47,500 nucleotides of DNA from Symbiodinium natans (Eukaryota > Sar > Dinophyceae > Suessiales > Symbiodiniaceae), in contig CAJNDS010002783.1 in assembly GCA_905221605.1 (NCBI GenBank), positions 162,501 to 210,000 on the forward strand, in the 5' to 3' direction. Of the stretch, positions 19,096 to 27,618 are shown in pieces. Under the pieces are notes generated by a model. It was not told where the DNA came from. It was given only the letters and a program-made list of their open reading frames with translations, and did not search any database. Numbering within the stretch: position 1 is the stretch's first letter; each line of letters starts with the position of its first letter. Position numbers and translations under genes: made by a program.

Positions 19096-19182
19096 GGCTA
19101 CGCCAGGCATGAATGACATCACGGGGGAGGACGCGCCCTCAATCGGGCATGTTAAGCCAGACATTGCCGTAGCTCACAGCAG
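19096..19182 (+). CDS. candidate internal exon
   Basis: The acceptor GCATCCTCAG, 28 open codons (ATPGMNDITGEDAPSIGHVK and on) and AG|GTTCGG. The other two frames carry stops. No family is recognised. Confidence 0.4.
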
Positions 19183-19305
19183 GTTCGGGGATCACGCAGA
19201 CCGTAGCTAGACTTAATGCAGTTGCCATGCATAGAGCTTTGTTTCAAAGTAGTACCCTCGTGACCCCAATCTCCCGAGAATAAAGTCGCTGGTTGGCAGC
19301 AAACA

Positions 19306-19434
19306 ATGTCCAAAAATCAACCCAACGGTGGGAGACTTCGCAGAGTTTCAAGCCAAAATGCTTTAAGCACCTCCCCAGACAAGGATGCAGGTGTTGATCG
19401 GTTGAGCACAGTTTCGCTCAAGAGCGAGTGGTAG
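19306..19434 (+). CDS. small ORF, Ser/Arg-rich
   Basis: 42 codons from an ATG (MSKNQPNGGRLRRVSSQNAL and on) to TAG. GAGTG|GTAGCA at its end could be a donor. Too short to judge. Confidence 0.27.
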   Translation: MSKNQPNGGRLRRVSSQNALSTSPDKDAGVDRLSTVSLKSEW

Positions 19435-19587
19435 CAAGTTGCATAGAAGTGAGCATGAAGATGCCAAAAGACTGCGAAAGATGAAAGGCAAAACCTCGCA
19501 ACCACCAGCAGGGGTTAGGATTTAGGGTCTTGGGGCTTAGGGTTTTGGGTTTAGGGTGGGTCTGGTTAGCCTGCTTGGCACTTTCAG

Positions 19588-19659
19588 TCTTCGGGTCATA
19601 TGGACGACTCAACACTCCCGTCGTGCAATGCCTCTAAGCTTCACCGACCCAATCCCTAA
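19588..19659 (+). CDS. candidate terminal exon with stop from CCCTAAA
   Basis: The acceptor GGCACTTTCAG opens SSGHMDDSTLPSCNASKLHR, whose TAA stop is the first CCCTAAA unit of the short tract at 19653-19680. Confidence 0.3.
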   Translation, partial: SSGHMDDSTLPSCNASKLHRPNP

Positions 19660-19683
19660 ACCCTAAACCCTATAAACCCTAAA

Positions 19684-19781
19684 ACGGACTTTCTGCGAGA
19701 GGAGTGGGGCCACGATGCGACAGACTTCGTCGTGTTTCCGCCCTACGGAGCTACGACCCTGGCTCTGGGAGCAGAACGCAG
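19684..19781 (+). CDS. candidate exon directly after a CCCTAAA tract
   Basis: Open from the edge of the CCCTATAAACCCTAAAA tract to AG|GTATCC: FLREEWGHDATDFVVFPPYG and on, about 30 codons. The donor matches the one used by the candidate exon at 150-242. The acceptor is not clear. No family is recognised. Confidence 0.38.
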
Positions 19782-20065
19782 GTATCCCAAAACAGGGGAT
19801 TAGGGTTTAGGGTCCTTGCTGATATTCCGGCTTTGGGGCCCTGTTGTTCCGGGTTTCCCTATACAATATTTGTAGTCAAAAAACCCACCCCGCATGGCCC
19901 ATCAGGATGTGGGAATTTCTGAAAAATCGGGGTCCCTTTCTGGCCCTTAGCCTTATTACACCTAGACTCAAAACGGGACGCTGATTTAGTGCATTACACA
20001 TGCACAACGCCCTTATAAACCCTCAATCGTAAACCCTACGCCCTAAGCCCACAGACACTTCCAAG

Positions 20066-20143
20066 GTCTGTCCAATGGAGCTGCTGGGTGGCTATGCCCT
20101 TCCGACTTGGACTATCATGCCGAACAGCCTCACCCTCGGCCCG
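20066..20143 (+). CDS. candidate internal exon
   Basis: The acceptor CACTTCCAAG, 26 open codons (VCPMELLGGYALPTWTIMPN and on) and CCG|GTGTTT, followed by a TTTAGGG stretch. No family is recognised. Confidence 0.33.
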
Positions 20144-20221
20144 GTGTTTTGGGTTTGTAGGAAGGTGTAGTGTTCAGGTTTATGGGTTTTAGGGTTTAGG
20201 GTTTCGGGGCTCGGACACTGT

Positions 20222-20309
20222 AATCCCTAAACCCTAAACCCTAAACCCTAAACCCTAAACCCTAAACCCTAAACCCTAAACCCTAAACCCTAAACCCTAA
20301 ACCCTAAAC
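20222..20309. repeat. telomere-type (CCCTAAA)n tract
   Basis: About twelve perfect units. Confidence 0.95.
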
Positions 20310-20356
20310 CTTCGCTGTTCCGAGGTCATCGCTTCCAACCGACGCATGCCTTGCAG

Positions 20357-20452
20357 GCACAGCGCATCGTGGGCGCCGAAGCTTTGACATGGAGTTGCCC
20401 AAAGCTTCTTGTGATTACAGTTAACATAGGCGCAATTAAAAATAGATTATAA
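20357..20452 (+). CDS. candidate terminal exon
   Basis: The acceptor GCATGCCTTGCAG is followed by 31 codons (AQRIVGAEALTWSCPKLLVI and on) to TAA. It lies 47 bp after the CCCTAAA tract. Confidence 0.33.
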   Translation, partial: AQRIVGAEALTWSCPKLLVITVNIGAIKNRL

Positions 20453-20559
20453 AAGCTTCATGTTAAACGTACGGAGATATGAGCATATGATATTACGTAT
20501 TAAGAGTATCGGCTAGTACACGAAGCCGAAGCATGAACCCAGACGACGTCGAAGCCCAT

Positions 20560-20632
20560 CGCTCAGGGTTTAGGGTTTAGGGCTTAGGGCTTGGGGCTTG
20601 GGGCTTAGGGCTTGGGGCTTGGGGTTTAGGGT
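20560..20632. repeat. TTTAGGG / CTTGGGG tract
   Basis: TTTAGGG units grade into CTTAGGG and CTTGGGG units, another local variant block. Confidence 0.88.
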
Positions 20633-20990
20633 AGGGTTCCTGCGTTCGCCGGAAGGTGCGAATGTGGCGAGTGAAGCTGCTCCGCAAAGAAGAGGTCGCA
20701 GGCCGGGCCGTCTGCCCTTGCTCGTGCCACCTGACAGCCCTTCCAACCCAAATGATGAGCCCAAACCCTAAATGGTTGGAGAAACTTTTCTGTCGAGCAT
20801 CCTTTACTGCCGTTTGTTGAGGGCTGTAGACAGAAGCTGTGCATCCACGCACGTTCAAAGGGGGGCCCCGACAGGTATGGCAGAGTCGTCATACGACCGC
20901 GCCATGGGGGCAAACCCCACGCCGTGGCCCACAGCCTCGTTAAAGCGCTGTCACGTTGTTATCCTGGAGCATGTCTTTGACTTGCCGCAG

Positions 20991-21048
20991 CTGGTTGGGT
21001 GCTTGCTGTGTGTACTTTGCGGGTCCGGCAGAACTGTTACTAAGTTTC
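20991..21048 (+). CDS. candidate internal exon
   Basis: Acceptor GACTTGCCGCAG and consensus-like donor TTTC|GTAAGC. Two frames are open (one reads WLGACCVYFAGPAELLLSF). It may belong with the exons at 21169 and 21370, but the phase does not join directly. Confidence 0.33.
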
Positions 21049-21168
21049 GTAAGCAGCACCACTGCAACACTGTCTGAGACGAATCCGCGTTGTTGCATGC
21101 TGCGGCTTTGCAAAATCGATTTCGGCTGACTTGCGTGACATTCTGTGCCATGCTTGTTCAAAAAAGAG

Positions 21169-21579
21169 GTCCGAGGACGAAGTGCCCTACGATGCTCTCC
21201 GCTTGGAGGACTGTCAGTATGCTTGTGTTTCAGCTCAGGTGATGGAAATGGGTTGATGCGAGTCCGGAAGATTGATAGGCTTCCCGTAGCAAAAGTACAC
21301 CCTAAAGCCGAAAGCCGAAAGCCCAAACCCCAAACATAGCAGCTTTCGGGGGATAAGGAGGAGGCACAGGCTGGGTTCGTTCTTCGCCGTGTGGAGTCTA
21401 GCGGCTTGCGTCGTGGTGCTTGTGTGGTGGGTCTGGGACTGGTGAGCTTCATCTGTTCCATACTCTTTGAGGTGGAGGTACTGCGGGTACATGTTTTCAA
21501 ATTGTGGCTGGATTGGATAGCGGATGCCTGGTCATGCACCTATAAGATTATCGAAGAGTCGAGACCATATGAGGTATAA
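21169..21579 (+). CDS. candidate gene end, membrane-anchored protein
   Basis: Exon 21169-21238 (acceptor AAAAAAGAG, donor CAG|GTGATG) reads SEDEVPYDALRLEDCQYACV. Exon 21370-21579 (acceptor GGAGGCACAG) continues in phase 0 for 69 residues to TAA. It contains a hydrophobic helix (ACVVGLGLVSFICSILFEVE) and ends with KIIEESRPYEV. The intron between carries degenerate CCCAAA-type units. A minus-strand frame covers the same DNA, but it crosses those units. No family is recognised. It would be a single-pass membrane protein tail. Confidence 0.45.
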
Positions 21580-21996
21580 ATGGATATGCTTCCAGTGCTA
21601 TACAACGTTGTGCTTTGAAAGGGGTTCCACTGCGTGCGCGCGAATGCTGTATATATATATATATATATATCAATGGTGCTCTCCATCTTTCATGCTCCAT
21701 GTGCTTTGCTTCACTCTTGCAGTGAACTCGCCCTTGTTAGATGCCATCATAGAGTATAGGCAGGTTTAATTCAGTTTGTCTCGGTGCAGATGAGATGCAA
21801 ATCGGTGGGTCATCGTTCTTACAGAATGTGCAGGGGCACACGGTCCCAAGGCTTAAACACCTAAAGATTCAGATTAAAGCTTCGTGTGATGTGCCGCACT
21901 GACCAGGAGCTACCCTTGAGCTCAGTGACGTGCGACTGCTCCTCACGAGGCAATTCCTTCTGCATCATATTTCGCCAGGCGCCTGGTGGCACCTAG

Positions 21997-22141
21997 GTCT
22001 GAAGGATGGACGTGGTTGATGGGCATCAAGGAATATTTGGTGAACCAGTACCAAGTTATAATGCCCGAGCAGAAAGGAATCATTGGCAGCGCGAAGCCTC
22101 CACGGGACAAGAGTCGCGGCACTTCCCGTGCAAAATGTTAG
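21997..22141 (+). CDS. candidate terminal exon
   Basis: The acceptor TGGTGGCACCTAG opens 47 codons (SEGWTWLMGIKEYLVNQYQV, then a basic tail RDKSRGTSRAK) to TAG. The other plus-strand frame is also open over part of it. Confidence 0.4.
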
Positions 22142-22254
22142 ATAACTGCATACAACATGTATGCAACATTGATCATTTCTTTTTTTATACCGTTTCATGA
22201 CGTCGTGTAAAACATTTTGCATCGCACGACAAAGTAAGGTAACAAACATGATAT

Positions 22255-22375
22255 ACAAAAGTATATATATATATTATATGTATATATATATATATGTATA
22301 TCATATTGTATATACATATATACATATATTAATATTAATATGTATATACATATATATATCTATAGAATGTTATAT
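22255..22375. repeat. TA-rich microsatellite
   Basis: ATATAT and TATACATA units with palindromic potential. No gene. Confidence 0.85.
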
Positions 22376-22492
22376 ATTTGATTGCACCCTTCTGCCCAGA
22401 CACAAGGTCCACAGCTTGCTCGCATCTGCGAGGGAGATCAGTTTGAGGCCCCTGCACCGAAGCCTGGTTTCCCATGTGAAGGATCTTTGACG

Positions 22493-22542
22493 TTTAGGGT
22501 TTAGGGTTTACGGTTTAGGGTTTAGGGTTTAGGGTTTAGGGT
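22493..22542. repeat. TTTAGGG tract
   Basis: About six units. Confidence 0.93.
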
Positions 22543-22597
22543 TAGTAGTCAGATAGCTCCCATGGATAAAAAAATATCCGTGCGCCACCTCTCACAG

Positions 22598-22835
22598 GTG
22601 GAAGTGAGCGGATTGCTTGGCAGCTCAGAGAGGCCCTTGCCCCGGCACAGCTTGCCCTTTAGGGTTTAGGGTTTAGGGTTTAGGGTTTAGGGCCAACCTG
22701 GTCTTTTTTCTGCAGCAGGGAGGCCACTATGGGTCTGCGCAATGCCACAAGCCAAGCCTATCAAACCTGAGCCCTAAACCCGAAAATGCTTCTGGAGCCA
22801 GATTGGGGTTACGAAATGTCTCATTGCGCGGTTGA
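22598..22835 (+). CDS. candidate two-exon gene end with telomeric mini-intron
   Basis: Exon 22598-22663 (acceptor CCACCTCTCACAG) reads VEVSGLLGSSERPLPRHSLP and on, 22 codons in phase 0, and ends AGG|GTTTAGGG. The 52-nt intron 22664-22715 consists of four telomere-type units plus a pyrimidine-rich acceptor (TCTTTTTTCTGCAG). Exon 22716-22835 continues in phase 0 (QGGHYGSAQCHKPSLSNLSP and on) to TGA. Other frames downstream are also open, so the end is uncertain. No family is recognised. Confidence 0.42.
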
Positions 22836-23120
22836 GGGTCCAGAAAACTCCAGAAACTTCCGGCTACAGTTCCTCGTAACCTGCCACGCGAGGGCTGTAA
22901 AGAGGCCAACGGTGTTGAGAGCTCATCGACCGCTTGCAACCCCACCGCTTTTTTTGACTCAGGGGCAACACAAAACTTGCAGAAGATGCGGCTGCTTTTT
23001 GCGCCGTGCTGGTGCATGACCATGGACAACGGACAGAAGTTAAGCACCTAAGATGTTGCAGAAGACCCGAGCATTCTAGACTGTAGACGTTGACGGAGGG
23101 CTGTGTAGCACTGAACGCAG

Positions 23121-23207
23121 ATGTGGCTTGCTGCTCACCCTTGCTCAGGCAACATTTCTTTCACGACTTCAAGTCAGGCGCTGACCTGGAATGGAAGGAG
23201 AACGGGG
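23121..23207 (+). CDS. candidate exon ending in the TTTAGGG donor
   Basis: The acceptor CTGAACGCAG, then 28 codons (VACCSPLLRQHFFHDFKSGA then DLEWKENG) and G|GTTTAGGG. The donor again comes from the telomere-type tract (23208-23246). No family is recognised. Confidence 0.4.
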
Positions 23208-23280
23208 GTTTAGGGTTTAGGGATCAGGGTTTAGGGTTTAGGGTTTTGGCGGTGCGTTTCGGAACCAAGGGGTAGATAAG

Positions 23281-23380
23281 TTGGGATGTTCCCCTTGTAC
23301 TAACAGTCCTTAACAGGGATTATGCTAGGGGGTACCATAGTCCCTATTAAGGACTGTTAGTATAAGGGGGAACATCCCAA
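23281..23380. mobile_element. short inverted-repeat element, family C copy 1
   Basis: TTGGGATGTTCCCCTTGTAC at one end, with the near-perfect reverse complement at the other (arms of about 33 bp). 100 bp, no coding capacity. A diverged copy lies at 45190-45290. Confidence 0.7.
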
Positions 23381-23398
23381 AATATCATTGCCAAAAAA

Positions 23399-23468
23399 CA
23401 GGTTTCGTTCATTAACCCTATTAAGAACTGTGGCAGGTTTCGTTCATTAACCCTATTAAGAACTGTGG
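23399..23468. repeat. 35-bp perfect tandem duplication
   Basis: Two head-to-tail copies of a 35-bp unit containing GGTTTCGTTCATTAACCC directly follow family C copy 1. Confidence 0.9.
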
Positions 23469-23640
23469 GAACATCCCAGGTTGGGACTGGCAACTGTGGC
23501 TCCATGTTAGCAGTGGCTGTCGTCGTGGGCTTGTGCTTGTTACTTCCGTAGGAAGGTGAACTCTGCAGTTGTACCTTATCCCGGCAGGACAACCGCTTCC
23601 TCGAAGCTGTGAAGAGCTCCTGAGCCGGGTTTAGCATTTT

Positions 23641-23784
23641 CTAGGTGCTTGAAGGTTCATGGGGACTTATGAGGAGGGTTCCAAGTACCCTAAAGAAGGT
23701 TATAACTCTGCCTGTGAGGTTATAGCTATGGTTTCCCTACTGAAAACCCTCTCTAGAAGTTCTCATGAACCTCCAAGTGTCTAG
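23641..23784. mobile_element. short inverted-repeat element, family E
   Basis: CTAGGTGCTTGAAGGTTCAT at one end and ATGAACCTCCAAGTGTCTAG at the other form imperfect terminal inverted repeats; about 144 bp, non-coding. Confidence 0.6.
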
Positions 23785-23883
23785 CCTTTCGACATCGGGC
23801 CTAACGCCTAGGCGAACTGGACCTGGAAGCCTTTCAACTCGAGCCCCCACAAAGCTGAAGACCCAAAATGTACGCACAAATGC

Positions 23884-24135
23884 CCCTAAACCCTAAACCC
23901 TGAACCCTAAACCCTGATCCCTGAACCCTAAAACCCTAAACCCTGAACCCTGATCCCTGAACCCTGAAACCCTAAACCCTGAACCCTGAACCCTGAACCC
24001 TAAACCCTAAACCCTGAACCCTGAACCCTAAAACCCTAAACCCTGAACCCTGAACCCTAAACCCTAAACCCTGAACCCTGAACCCTAAACCCTGAACCCT
24101 AAACCCTAAACCCTAAACCCTGAACCCTAAAACCC
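23884..24135. repeat. CCCTGAA/CCCTAAA mixed array
   Basis: About thirty-five units in which CCCTGAA and CCCTAAA alternate in a higher-order pattern (blocks such as CCCTGATCCCTGAA repeated), indicating duplication of multi-unit segments. Confidence 0.93.
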
Positions 24136-24184
24136 CTGACACCTTACTTGCGCCTACGGATCTCGACCCGGGGCCCCTGCCTAG

Positions 24185-24237
24185 GCTTTTGTGACATGAT
24201 CGGGAGTGACAGCGCCAACTACGTCGCTGCGGCCTCG
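24185..24237 (+). CDS. candidate small internal exon
   Basis: The acceptor CCCCTGCCTAG, 17 codons (FCDMIGSDSANYVAAAS) and a consensus GTGAGT donor. It lies 50 bp after the repeat array. Confidence 0.4.
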
Positions 24238-24239
24238 GT

Positions 24240-24515
24240 GAGTTTCTTATTCTTATGGGTCTTTTTTTGGCTACTTTGGATGTTATTTTCGATGGTTGCC
24301 GAGTATTATTGCGATTTTCCTACTCTTAGTCTGAAAAGTGGCTGCCAGTACGATTACTGCTGTTATGACTGCTACTGTTACTGTTATATTCTTGCTACTT
24401 TTTGTACTCTTTCCATTATTGCTGCCATTATTTGTGTTTTGTGTTTGCCTCTTGTGCAAGCTGGTGTGTTTCAGGGCGTGAAGGGCTTAAAAGGTGCGGA
24501 GTCGATGACCATCCC
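24240..24515. other. T-rich stretch after the GTGAGT donor
   Basis: TTATT- and CTGTTACTG-rich sequence that looks intronic. A hydrophobic frame here is an artefact of T-richness. Confidence 0.45.
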
Positions 24516-24655
24516 CACGCCTACATGAAACAGGGTTTATATTACTGTTTTTGGTGGGTGTGTATAAGGTTCCTTTTTAATCTTGGTGCGTGTATATGCC
24601 TGGTGACCTTTTGGGGGGGTACAAGAAATACATACCCTACTGCGTGTATGTAATC
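24515..24655. mobile_element. dispersed repeat, family F copy 2
   Basis: Aligns with 16850-16985 over its length, with imperfect inverted ends (CATGAAACAGGGTTTATATT and CCCTACTGCGTGT). Non-coding. Confidence 0.55.
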
Positions 24656-24659
24656 ATGT

Positions 24660-24985
24660 AGAATCGATATTATATAGGTAAATACGAATATACTACAACT
24701 ACCAAAGTAAAAAAATGAATAAATATAAATATAAATAAATAAATAAATAAATATATATATATATATATATATATCGCTAGAAATATACACAAAATACATA
24801 TAAGATGAATATAAGGATGAACATAACTATGAATATACATATACATAAAGAGATAACGAAAGAAAACAGTTAACAAATAAATGAAAATTGCATATATATA
24901 TACACACATTTGTATCTGTATGTGTATATATATATAGATTTATATTTATTTTTATTTTTATATGCGTTTATCTATTTATAAGACT
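24660..24985. repeat. AT-rich microsatellite region
   Basis: AAATAAAT and TATATA arrays. Open frames give Ile/Tyr-rich artefacts on both strands. Confidence 0.85.
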
Positions 24986-24992
24986 CGTACAG

Positions 24993-25079
24993 AGTGCAAC
25001 TGCGCAGGAGCCGTCGACCAAGGCTGCGCTCCCGAAGAGCCCGTGCCTAAAACATTGCAGGGGGGGGATAATTGGACTG
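24993..25079 (+). CDS. candidate internal exon
   Basis: The acceptor ACTCGTACAG, 29 codons (SATAQEPSTKAALPKSPCLK and on) and CTG|GTTTGGGGTTTAGGG, so the donor merges with the TTTAGGG tract at 25081-25122. Confidence 0.33.
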
Positions 25080-25160
25080 GTTTGGGGTTTAGGGTTGAGG
25101 GTTTAGGGTTTAGGGTTTAGGGAAGATTCCCCAAGCCGGGATAAGCTTAGATGGGCAGTT

Positions 25161-25252
25161 CTCTCAATTAGGATCCCCCTATACAGTACGGCACCCCGAA
25201 ATACCGCAAAAATGGCCAAAAAGGGGCCTTCATTTAGAGAACTACCCAGATA
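25161..25252. mobile_element. short inverted-repeat element, family D
   Basis: GGGCAGTTCTCTCAATTAGG at one end and CATTTAGAGAACTACCC at the other. A related end sequence (GGGTAGTTCTCTGGATGAGG) occurs at 41368. Confidence 0.5.
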
Positions 25253-25280
25253 TCTGAGGCATCACCAAGTCTCTTGCAAG

Positions 25281-25361
25281 GAGCCTCAGCGGAAGGCGCA
25301 GCGTGGCGCGACGTTGATTGACCGGTTCAGGTTTCAACGAGATCTGGTTCACGATGCCTAG
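25281..25361 (+). CDS. candidate terminal exon
   Basis: The acceptor GTCTCTTGCAAG opens EPQRKAQRGATLIDRFRFQR and on, 26 codons to TAG. No family is recognised. Confidence 0.3.
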   Translation, partial: EPQRKAQRGATLIDRFRFQRDLVHDA

Positions 25362-25562
25362 GTGCCACACGCACACGGCTTTCTCAAGTTAGAAGCTAAA
25401 GCGATGTACCTGAGCGCTTCGACTGCTGTCATGGATCACTCTCCGGCTTGTTGTCGCAACCTACACCCTGAAGCTCCTGGGTTTTACGCATCTGCATGGA
25501 CGTCGCCGCAAAGAGGAAGAAGATGAGCACCGACCGTACTATGACCTTACTATGACCATAGC

Positions 25563-25819
25563 TCATGATGCCATGGTCGTGAAATCTTGAACTTTAGATG
25601 GCTGAGAACGCAACACACATGGAGTCAAGCAAGCATGTTGAATCCATTCTCGACTTACAGCGTGGGCAGGTTTCGCACAGCAAGTCCGGCGCCGGCAGAC
25701 GAGGAGTTCGAAGAGTTTTGGTTTGCGGTGAGATAAAAATTCAACCCTAGGCTTTCTGAACCCTACACCCGAACCCGTATTGGAGCTAGGAGCCTCGGAA
25801 ACCACTGCCATGCTCTTGG
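25563..25819 (-). CDS. candidate minus-strand gene, last two exons
   Basis: Exon 25819-25659 (acceptor GCTTGCACGCAG, consensus GTAAGT donor) encodes 53 codons including MAVVSEAPSSNTGSGVGFRK and ELLVCRRRTCCAKPAHA. A 57-nt intron is followed by terminal exon 25601-25563 (acceptor GTTCTCAG, PSKVQDFTTMAS then TGA). Phase 0 is kept across the join. The intron is also open in frame, so retention is possible. No family is recognised. Confidence 0.48.
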
Positions 25820-25859
25820 CTGCGTGCAAGCATATAAAACAATGAAAAAGGAACATAGA

Positions 25860-26220
25860 ATAGTAGGTTTCTTTTTTCAATAGAATACATAACATACGAA
25901 TATAGCAATGTAACCATACAACCAAATGAGAGCATCATAGTATTATAGTATGCTAACATAATAATATGTAGCAAAATGTTAGTGCAAGAACATATGTTCT
26001 GACAATGCCTTCATGTATATATACATATGTATATATATATATATATGACAATCTAATGTAGTATAATCGTAGTATATTCACATACCACGTTATACGAATA
26101 TATTACTATATTAATGTAGCAGTAGATAATGTATGCTACTTTTTTACGTATCATGTCAGAACCAAAATAAGAATATTACAATATAAGAACAACAAGATGT
26201 AATATTGGAATAGTGGGGCA
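25860..26220. other. AT-rich spacer
   Basis: ATATAT and TAATATAG words, no gene seen. On the minus strand this would lie upstream of the acceptor at 25820. Confidence 0.55.
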
Positions 26221-26430
26221 AGAAGATTTTGTGATAGGTAGTCCACGGCGCCCGACGCATTTTAGTGAATTTGTTGCGTCACCCCCCCCCCCCCCAATTA
26301 CGCGGATTTTTTTCCGGGTCCTAAAGGCTTGAGGCCTTGAGGGTTCCCCCTCAAATTTGTTGGGGCGGGGAGGGGGGGGGGTCTACCTACCAAAAGCAGT
26401 GCAACACTATTACAATAATGTATAAACATA

Positions 26431-26907
26431 CTAAAAGGTATCAGAAAGTGACGGAATATTTTCACAGAATGCCCAATGGCCGCTCAATTCCCAAAGCCCA
26501 GTGCCGTGGAGGACAGTCGGCGAAGCCCAACTGGAACCACCTGGCATGACACTTGAATGCATCCGTTGCTTGTCATTGTAGAAGTTGTGATTCGTGGCGG
26601 TCGTAGCTGTCTTAGGCAAATTTTGATCATCGTTCCAATGACGAGGGTGCATGATCAGCTTGGATGTCGAACTCCTTATCGATGAAGTACTCCGAAGCAC
26701 TTCGAAACTGTGAGCGGGTTCGGGCCGTACATCGTTTGTGATGAAGCAGCACAAGTTCAAATGGTGAATACGGTCACTGCAAAACCCTACACGGGACACA
26801 AATAAGGTGGCGCCAGTGTGCAAAGCTAGTCTAATTGGGGCTGCACTCATCAAAGTCCCTCCCTCGACATCCGAGGACCTTCCTGCGCTCGGCTTGGTGT
26901 CGCACAC
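26431..26907 (-). CDS. hypothetical minus-strand ORF, 158 aa
   Basis: An open frame from an ATG of 158 codons without telomere-type or microsatellite sequence. It begins MCDTKPSAGRSSDVEGGTLM and contains DVRPEPAHSFEVLRSTSSIR. It has the same strand as the gene end at 25563-25819 and could be its 5' part. No domain is recognised. Confidence 0.32.
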   Translation of the reverse strand: MCDTKPSAGRSSDVEGGTLMSAAPIRLALHTGATLFVSRVGFCSDRIHHLNLCCFITNDVRPEPAHSFEVLRSTSSIRSSTSKLIMHPRHWNDDQNLPKTATTATNHNFYNDKQRMHSSVMPGGSSWASPTVLHGTGLWELSGHWAFCENIPSLSDTF

Positions 26908-26959
26908 ATCAAAGGACGTGTTACCGCAGCGGTTGGGCAGGGACTCACATCAGACGCCA

Positions 26960-27300
26960 GGAACAATGCAACATGCATAAAATTATTGTTTGTATTACAT
27001 TACAATAGTATATTATATTTCCAGATGATTAGCTTAGTATATTAGTATATTGTTCTATATGGTTGTATGAACATGTCGCTATATGATTATATGAATGTAC
27101 TATATAGTTTGTTTAACATAGTAATGTGTGATTGTGATGTTATATCCTATACTAATGATATAATAACATAAAATATTCAGAAATTCTTATATTACTAATA
27201 CTACAAGATTTTTTGTTGATAGTATATGTTTGTATTCGTATATTGTTAAAGAATAACATTCATACATTCCTGTCTTTCGAGATTGTTATTTTAGTATATG
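26960..27300. other. AT-rich spacer
   Basis: About 70% AT with TATATTA words, ending in the acceptor of the exon at 27316. No gene. Confidence 0.55.
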
Positions 27301-27315
27301 ATCATATCATTACAG

Positions 27316-27441
27316 CTGCCTCGTGTGCCGCCTCGGCAGGACATTAGAACCGACGATGCGGAGCTTGACATGTTCTTGCACTGCACCGGGGCGGGGTACC
27401 ACAGCTGGGCCGTGAACCAGCGTCCATCTGATCAAGCTACG
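27316..27441 (+). CDS. candidate internal exon ending in the TTTAGGG donor
   Basis: The acceptor CATATCATTACAG is followed by 42 open codons (LPRVPPRQDIRTDDAELDMF then LHCTGAGYHSWAVNQRP). It ends ACG|GTTTAGGG at the edge of a TTTAGGG tract, in phase 0. A strong acceptor (GCCGCCCGCCCCAG) follows at 27593, but continuing in phase 0 there ends at TAA after 20 codons and overlaps the Mei2-like start in another frame. So this may be the 3' end of a separate upstream gene. No family is recognised. Confidence 0.48.
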
Positions 27442-27442
27442 G

Positions 27443-27523
27443 TTTAGGGTAGTCTAGGGTTTAAGGTTTAGGGTTTAGGGTTTAGGGTTTAACGTTTAGG
27501 GTTTAGGGTTTAGGGTTTAGGGC
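27443..27523. repeat. TTTAGGG tract
   Basis: About ten units with a few variants (TCTAGGG, TTTAACG) between the candidate exon at 27316-27441 and the Mei2-like gene. Confidence 0.93.
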
Positions 27524-27593
27524 TCTGTAGGTGGTTGCGGGGTTGGGGGAGGGAGTGGAACATGTTTGCCGCCGCCCGCCCCAGCTTGGGAGC

Positions 27594-27608
27594 GTTTTGG
27601 GCTCCAGG
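27594..27608 (+). other. possible spliced-leader remnant
   Basis: GCGTTTTGGGCTCCAG resembles the dinoflagellate spliced-leader core (CCATTTTGGCTCAAG) with one inserted G and single substitutions, 11 bp before the start codon of an intronless gene. A weak match. Confidence 0.25.
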
Positions 27609-27618
27609 CTATTGAAAG

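Noticed and set aside
19306-19510. Two-exon join from 19434 to 19454
   Set aside because: The intron would be about 19 nt, too short to accept without transcript evidence.
20940-21539. Minus-strand ORF of 199 codons
   Set aside because: It crosses degenerate telomere-type units (GLGFRLSALG-like translation) and opposes plus-strand exons with better splice signals. Not fully excluded.
22727-23047. Minus-strand ORF of 106 codons
   Set aside because: It overlaps the plus-strand exon at 22716-22835, which has a strong acceptor and agreeing phase. The evidence is close, so it stays a weak alternative.
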